7,561 nucleotides of DNA. Source: Dehalococcoidia bacterium. GTDB lineage: Bacteria > Chloroflexota > Dehalococcoidia > UBA6926. The stretch is from assembly GCA_012271225.1 (NCBI GenBank), contig JAAXGS010000056.1, positions 1 to 7,561 on the forward strand, given 5' to 3'. The translations under genes were made by a program, and so were the position numbers. Below the pieces are notes generated by a model that was not told the DNA's origin, did not search any database, and saw nothing but the letters and a program-made list of their open reading frames with translations. Shown one piece after another: positions 4,771-7,561 of the stretch; the stretch's first letter is position 1, and the number at the start of each line of letters is the position of its first letter.

Positions 4771-6255
4771 TCACGCCTGCCGGCCGCGGGGCTGATGCGG
4801 TATGCGGAGCACGCTGATGAAACTCGGCGCGTCGCTCGTCTCCCGCGGGGCAAGCCGAGCCACCACCACCTGATCACCGGCTCGCGCCAGACCCCGCTCC
4901 TGCGCCTCCGTCAGCATGTACCCCACCAAGGCGTCCGTATTGTCGTGCCGTTCGCCCCATTGCGGCTGCACCGCGTGCCACAGCGCCATCCGTCGATACA
5001 GCGCCCGGCTGTCCGTGAACGCAATGACCGGCGCGGTTGGCCGTTCCAGTGAGAGCATTCTGGGCATGTGGTCATCCGGGGAGAAGACGATCAGGGCCGC
5101 GGCGTCAATATCCGCGAGCAGGCCGACCACCGCCCGCGCGATCTTCCTGTCCTGTCCGTCCGGACTGTTGTCCGCGGCGGCGCGCCGTGACACCTCACGG
5201 TACGCCTCGCTCACCTCGGCCTCGCGGATGACGCGATCCATCGTTTGGACCGCCTCGACGGGGAATGCGCCGATGGACGTCTCCGCGCTCAGCATGACCG
5301 CGTCCGCCCCTTCCAGGACAGCGTTCGCCACATCGGAGGCCTCGGCGCGCGTTGGCCGGCGGCTGCCGATCATGGACTCCAGCATCTGCGTTGCGACAAT
5401 GACGGGCACGCGGCGGTGGTTTGTGCGGCGCACAAGCTCCTTTTGAATGACGGGCACGCGCTCCACGCCCAGATCAACGCCGAGGTCGCCCCGGGCAACC
5501 ATGATGCCGTCAGAGACGCGCATGATGTCATCAAAGTTATCAATCGCCTCAGACCGTTCCACCTTGGCGATGATGGACACGTTCGCCGCGCCCAGTGATC
5601 GGAGCATGCCGCGCGTGGCCTCGATCTCATCCGGGGTTCGGACAAAGGACAACGCGATGTGATCAACGCCCATCAACACGCCGCGCGTGATGTCATTGCG
5701 GTCCTTTTCCGTTGGCGAGGCCAGGCTGATATTGATGTTCGGGGTGTTGATGCCCTTGCGCTCTCCCAGCTCCCCGCCCTGCAGGACAACGGTGTGGATA
5801 TCCGTTCCGTCGCTGCGCGCAACCTCCAGCTCCAGCGCGCCGTCCGCCAGCAGCAACCGGTCGCCGGGCCGCACGTCCTGCGGCAGACGCGGGTAGTTCA
5901 CGGAGACCATGTCCGCCGTGCCCTCCGGCCATTCCCGGGCCGTCAAGACCAGCTCCGCGCCGTCACGCAGCATGACGGGCGCGCCGCCGGCCAGCGGCCC
6001 TGTCCGCAGACGCGGGCCCTGCAGGTCCTGCAGCACGCCCACCGCCCTGCCCACCCGCTGCTCAATGCCGCGCACCAGCCGGACGACGTGCGCGTGCTCA
6101 TCCGCCGTTCCGTGAGAGAAGTTGAGCCGCACTGTATCGACGCCCGCCCGGATGAGGCGCGTCAGCGTCTCCTCATCGCGCGAGGCGGGCCCGATGGTTG
6201 CGATGATCTTTGTACGCCGGATATGACGCTCGCGGCTCTGCGTCGGGACGATCAT
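4771..6255 (-). CDS. pyk: Pyruvate kinase
   Basis: Catalyses the last glycolytic step, phosphoenolpyruvate plus ADP to pyruvate plus ATP, in the cytoplasm. It has 494 residues with the standard layout: TKIIATIGPAS (15-25), RLNFSHG (43-49), a B domain at about 87-168, and the active-site signature IIAKVERSEAI (228-238) with catalytic Lys231 and metal ligands Glu233 and Asp257 in ARGDLG. Next come ATQMLESM and an EGADAVMLSAETS segment, and then the C-terminal regulatory domain. There is no additional PEP-utiliser domain at the C-terminus. The stretch aligned with muscle residues 113-117 (TKGPE) reads LQGPR (78-82); Glu117 is replaced by Arg82, pointing to a potassium-independent enzyme. The ATG follows xth by 40 bp; AGGGG is only 1 nt before it, too close for a normal ribosome site. 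A TAGTCT box lies 6 nt upstream. Confidence 0.97.
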   Translation of the reverse strand: MIVPTQSRERHIRRTKIIATIGPASRDEETLTRLIRAGVDTVRLNFSHGTADEHAHVVRLVRGIEQRVGRAVGVLQDLQGPRLRTGPLAGGAPVMLRDGAELVLTAREWPEGTADMVSVNYPRLPQDVRPGDRLLLADGALELEVARSDGTDIHTVVLQGGELGERKGINTPNINISLASPTEKDRNDITRGVLMGVDHIALSFVRTPDEIEATRGMLRSLGAANVSIIAKVERSEAIDNFDDIMRVSDGIMVARGDLGVDLGVERVPVIQKELVRRTNHRRVPVIVATQMLESMIGSRRPTRAEASDVANAVLEGADAVMLSAETSIGAFPVEAVQTMDRVIREAEVSEAYREVSRRAAADNSPDGQDRKIARAVVGLLADIDAAALIVFSPDDHMPRMLSLERPTAPVIAFTDSRALYRRMALWHAVQPQWGERHDNTDALVGYMLTEAQERGLARAGDQVVVARLAPRETSDAPSFISVLRIPHQPRGRQA

Positions 6256-6261
6256 GCCCCT

Positions 6262-6267
6262 AGACTA
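6262..6267 (-). promoter_or_regulatory. Possible -10 box for a leaderless pyk transcript (TAGTCT)
   Basis: TAGTCT ends 6 nt before the pyk ATG, the spacing at which transcription would begin at the start codon. It matches the TAnnnT pattern but has no recognisable -35. It lies inside the odd palindrome CTAGTCTAG. The hexamer could be coincidental and pyk could simply be cotranscribed with xth. Confidence 0.3.
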
Positions 6268-6295
6268 GCGGAGTTGGCGCCGGACGTGGCGGGAT

Positions 6296-7090
6296 TCAGA
6301 GGTCGACGGACAGTTCCAGGCCGATGGGGCAGTGATCGGACCCCATGACATCGGACAGGATGAAGGCGTTGGACACACTCTGCAGGAACTCCTCATTGAC
6401 GAAGAAGTAATCGATTCTCCATCCAACGTTGCGCTCACGGGCCCGCGTCATGGTGTCCCAGTACGTGTAGTGGCCGCTCTCATCCTGTCTGCCAAGGCGG
6501 GGGAGGCGGAACGTGTCCTCGTAGCCGCGGCCAATCAGCGCGTCTATCCATGCCCGCTCCTGCGGCAGGAAGCCGGACGTCTTTTCATTCTCCTTCGGCC
6601 TCGCAAGGTCAATCTCTTTGTGAGCGGTATTCACATCACCGCAGAAGATGATGTTGCGGCCGGACTCGCGCTCAGCCTCGATGTGCTCCAGAAACGCGTC
6701 GTAGAACGCCATCTTGTACTCAAGCCGCGCCTTTGATTGACGGCCGTTGGGAAAGTAGACGTTGTAGAGCACAAACTCACCGTAATCAAGGGCGAGCACC
6801 CGACCCTCATCGTCCCATCGTCCGTCCGGGCCGAATGACCGCGTAACGCTCTTTGGGCTGGTCTTTGAATACACCGCCACGCCGGAGTACCCCTTGCGTT
6901 CCGCCGACGCGAAATGAGCCTCATACCCCGCGATTGTCAGCAGTTCATGCGAAAGCTGATCCGGCTGCGATTTGGTCTCCTGGAGGCAGAGGACGTCCGG
7001 AGACGATTCATCCACGAAATCCAGAAACAAGCCCTTGCGATGGACAGCCCGCAGTCCGTTGACGTTCCATGAGAGCAGCGTTGTTGCCAT
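6296..7090 (-). CDS. xth: Exodeoxyribonuclease III / AP endonuclease
   Basis: Base excision repair nuclease of the exonuclease/endonuclease/phosphatase fold: it nicks 5' of abasic sites and trims 3' ends. It has 264 residues against 268 for E. coli ExoIII. Visible motifs are SWNVNGLRA (7-15, Asn9), LQETK (36-40, metal ligand Glu38), NVYFPNG (110-116), GDVNTAH (151-157, Asp152 and Asn154), RIDYFF (225-230, Asp227) and GSDHCPIGLEL (250-260, Asp252-His253). The catalytic set is complete, and the form is ExoIII rather than human APE1 by length and the lack of an N-terminal extension. It starts at ATG 7090 because homology begins at residue 3. GGAG lies 1 nt before the ATG, too close to work, while TACAAT ends 5 nt before it. 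It is divergent from modA and is followed by pyk. Confidence 0.96.
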   Translation of the reverse strand: MATTLLSWNVNGLRAVHRKGLFLDFVDESSPDVLCLQETKSQPDQLSHELLTIAGYEAHFASAERKGYSGVAVYSKTSPKSVTRSFGPDGRWDDEGRVLALDYGEFVLYNVYFPNGRQSKARLEYKMAFYDAFLEHIEAERESGRNIIFCGDVNTAHKEIDLARPKENEKTSGFLPQERAWIDALIGRGYEDTFRLPRLGRQDESGHYTYWDTMTRARERNVGWRIDYFFVNEEFLQSVSNAFILSDVMGSDHCPIGLELSVDL

Positions 7091-7095
7091 ACTCC

Positions 7096-7101
7096 ATTGT
7101 A
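7096..7101 (-). promoter_or_regulatory. Candidate -10 box of xth (TACAAT) close to the start codon
   Basis: TACAAT is a 5-of-6 -10 hexamer ending 5 nt before the xth ATG, so the transcript would start at or just inside the start codon. No -35 is visible at 16-18 nt. The absence of a usable ribosome site fits a leaderless mRNA. Confidence 0.45.
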
Positions 7102-7105
7102 CCCA

Positions 7106-7115
7106 ACGGATCCGT
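7106..7115. promoter_or_regulatory. 10-bp perfect palindrome in the xth promoter spacer
   Basis: ACGGATCCGT is fully self-complementary, has a GATC at its centre and lies 4 bp upstream of the xth -10 box, where a repressor or activator dimer could bind. No regulator is known to me for this exact site. Confidence 0.3.
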
Positions 7116-7210
7116 GACTGCGCGAGTGCCGCGCCGCATGTTCACCAAATCTGGCAATGTTCTTCCGTTCTCTCCGCGGTGCGCCCCGCGCCCGCAGGGC
7201 CCGGCGGGTC

Positions 7211-7216
7211 TACAAT
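7211..7216 (+). promoter_or_regulatory. Candidate -10 box of modA (TACAAT) abutting the ATG
   Basis: TACAAT is immediately followed by the ATG at 7217. If it is the -10, the transcript begins near 7222-7224 and excludes that ATG, so the in-frame GTG at 7229 would be the first usable start. No clear -35 is present; the region upstream is very GC-rich. Confidence 0.4.
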
Positions 7217-7561
7217 ATGAGCAGCATCGTGACTGTCCATGCGCGCCATTCAGCCTCCCTGCTCATGCTGACCCTCTCTGTGATTCTCAGCGCGTCCGCG
7301 TTCACCGCCTGCGCATCACCCTCCGATCCGGACGCTCCCGTGACCCTCCGCGTCTTCGCGGCGTCATCGCTGGCAGAGGCGGTAACGGAGGCGGCGGACG
7401 CCTTTCAGGCGGAGAGGCCCGGCGTCATCATTGAAAGACACTACGCCGGCAGTTCCCGGCTGCGCGCGCAGCTTGAGGAGGGGGCGGAGGCCGACGTGTT
7501 CATCTCCGCGGACAGCCGCCAAATCGCGCAGGCCGCACATCTGCTGCGCGGCGGCTCACGG
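7217..7561 (+). CDS. modA: Molybdate ABC transporter substrate-binding lipoprotein (3' end truncated by window edge)
   Basis: Extracytoplasmic receptor that delivers molybdate (or tungstate) to a ModBC-type importer. 115 residues are visible with no stop. A lipoprotein signal ends at FTAC with Cys32, followed by a short Ser/Pro/Asp linker. The ModA fold begins at VTLRVFAASSLAEAV (42-56), whose serines 50-51 match the first oxyanion-binding position. YAGSSRLRAQLEEG (76-89) carries the second serine pair, and ADVFISAD (92-99) is a family hallmark. The start is uncertain: ATG 7217 directly follows a -10-like box, and GTG 7229 gives a shorter, equally good signal peptide. It is the only plus-strand gene here; modB and modC would be expected beyond the right edge. 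Confidence 0.88.
   Translation, partial: MSSIVTVHARHSASLLMLTLSVILSASAFTACASPSDPDAPVTLRVFAASSLAEAVTEAADAFQAERPGVIIERHYAGSSRLRAQLEEGAEADVFISADSRQIAQAAHLLRGGSR

Larger units (their letters stand above)
7091..7216. other. Divergent intergenic region between xth and modA
   Basis: 126 bp holding the start signals of both genes: the xth -10 and palindrome on the left, and a GC-rich near-palindrome (7191-7208, CCCGC/GCGGG arms with one internal mismatch) right before the modA -10 on the right. I see no RNA gene or terminator in it. Confidence 0.6.

Noticed and set aside
4744..4775. GC-rich repeats after the pyk stop as a terminator
   Set aside because: Only a 4-bp GCGC stem can be drawn, with no T-tract.
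5659..6348. A 229-codon plus-strand open frame opposite pyk and the pyk-xth junction
   Set aside because: Shadow of pyk; His/Arg/Gln-rich translation without any family feature.

Overview
The window is a compact, high-GC (about 60-65% by eye) bacterial chromosome segment. Six genes lie on the minus strand and one partial gene lies on the plus strand at the right edge. Nothing indicates a plasmid, phage, insertion sequence or CRISPR array. The GreA tip sequence (GTEENADY followed by EQAFVEGRI), the greA-lysS pairing, the proline-rich post-lipobox linkers of the lipoproteins and the -10-like boxes placed against start codons would fit a Chloroflexota-type genome (for example the Dehalococcoidia/SAR202 side). 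That assignment is from memory of family sequences and is tentative.

Layout in minus-strand transcription order, right to left. xth (exonuclease III/AP endonuclease, 7090-6296) is followed after 40 bp by pyk (pyruvate kinase, 6255-4771). A 237-bp gap carries the best promoter of the window and a structured leader for greA (transcript cleavage factor, 4533-4063). After greA comes a 13-codon open frame, then lysS (lysyl-tRNA synthetase, 4014 or 3897 to 2443). lysS overlaps, by ATGA, a family 5 extracytoplasmic solute-binding lipoprotein (2446-749). The left edge holds a 3'-truncated DpnA-like adenine DNA methyltransferase (635-1, or from a GTG at 764). Divergent from xth, and separated by 126 bp, is the 5' part of a molybdate-type ABC binding lipoprotein gene (modA, from 7217 or 7229 to the right edge).

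Functionally this is housekeeping (base excision repair, glycolysis, transcript cleavage, lysine charging) with two lipoprotein nutrient receptors and a DNA methyltransferase. greA, lysS and the solute-binding gene are packed as one operon. The binding protein has no permease or ATPase gene next to it here. The methyltransferase may be the last operon gene or may use its own weak promoter.

I do not see a clearly new multi-gene system. The points most worth a second look are: (1) a roughly 154-nt greA leader with two nested stem-loops and dyads centred on its promoter; (2) a GreA whose conserved tip aspartate is replaced by glycine; (3) a 39-residue disordered N-terminal extension on LysRS preceded by a 13-codon mini-ORF, with a better ribosome site at residue 40; (4) GATC sites on the -10 of a DpnA-like methyltransferase that may itself target GATC; (5) -10 boxes touching or nearly touching start codons at xth, pyk and modA.
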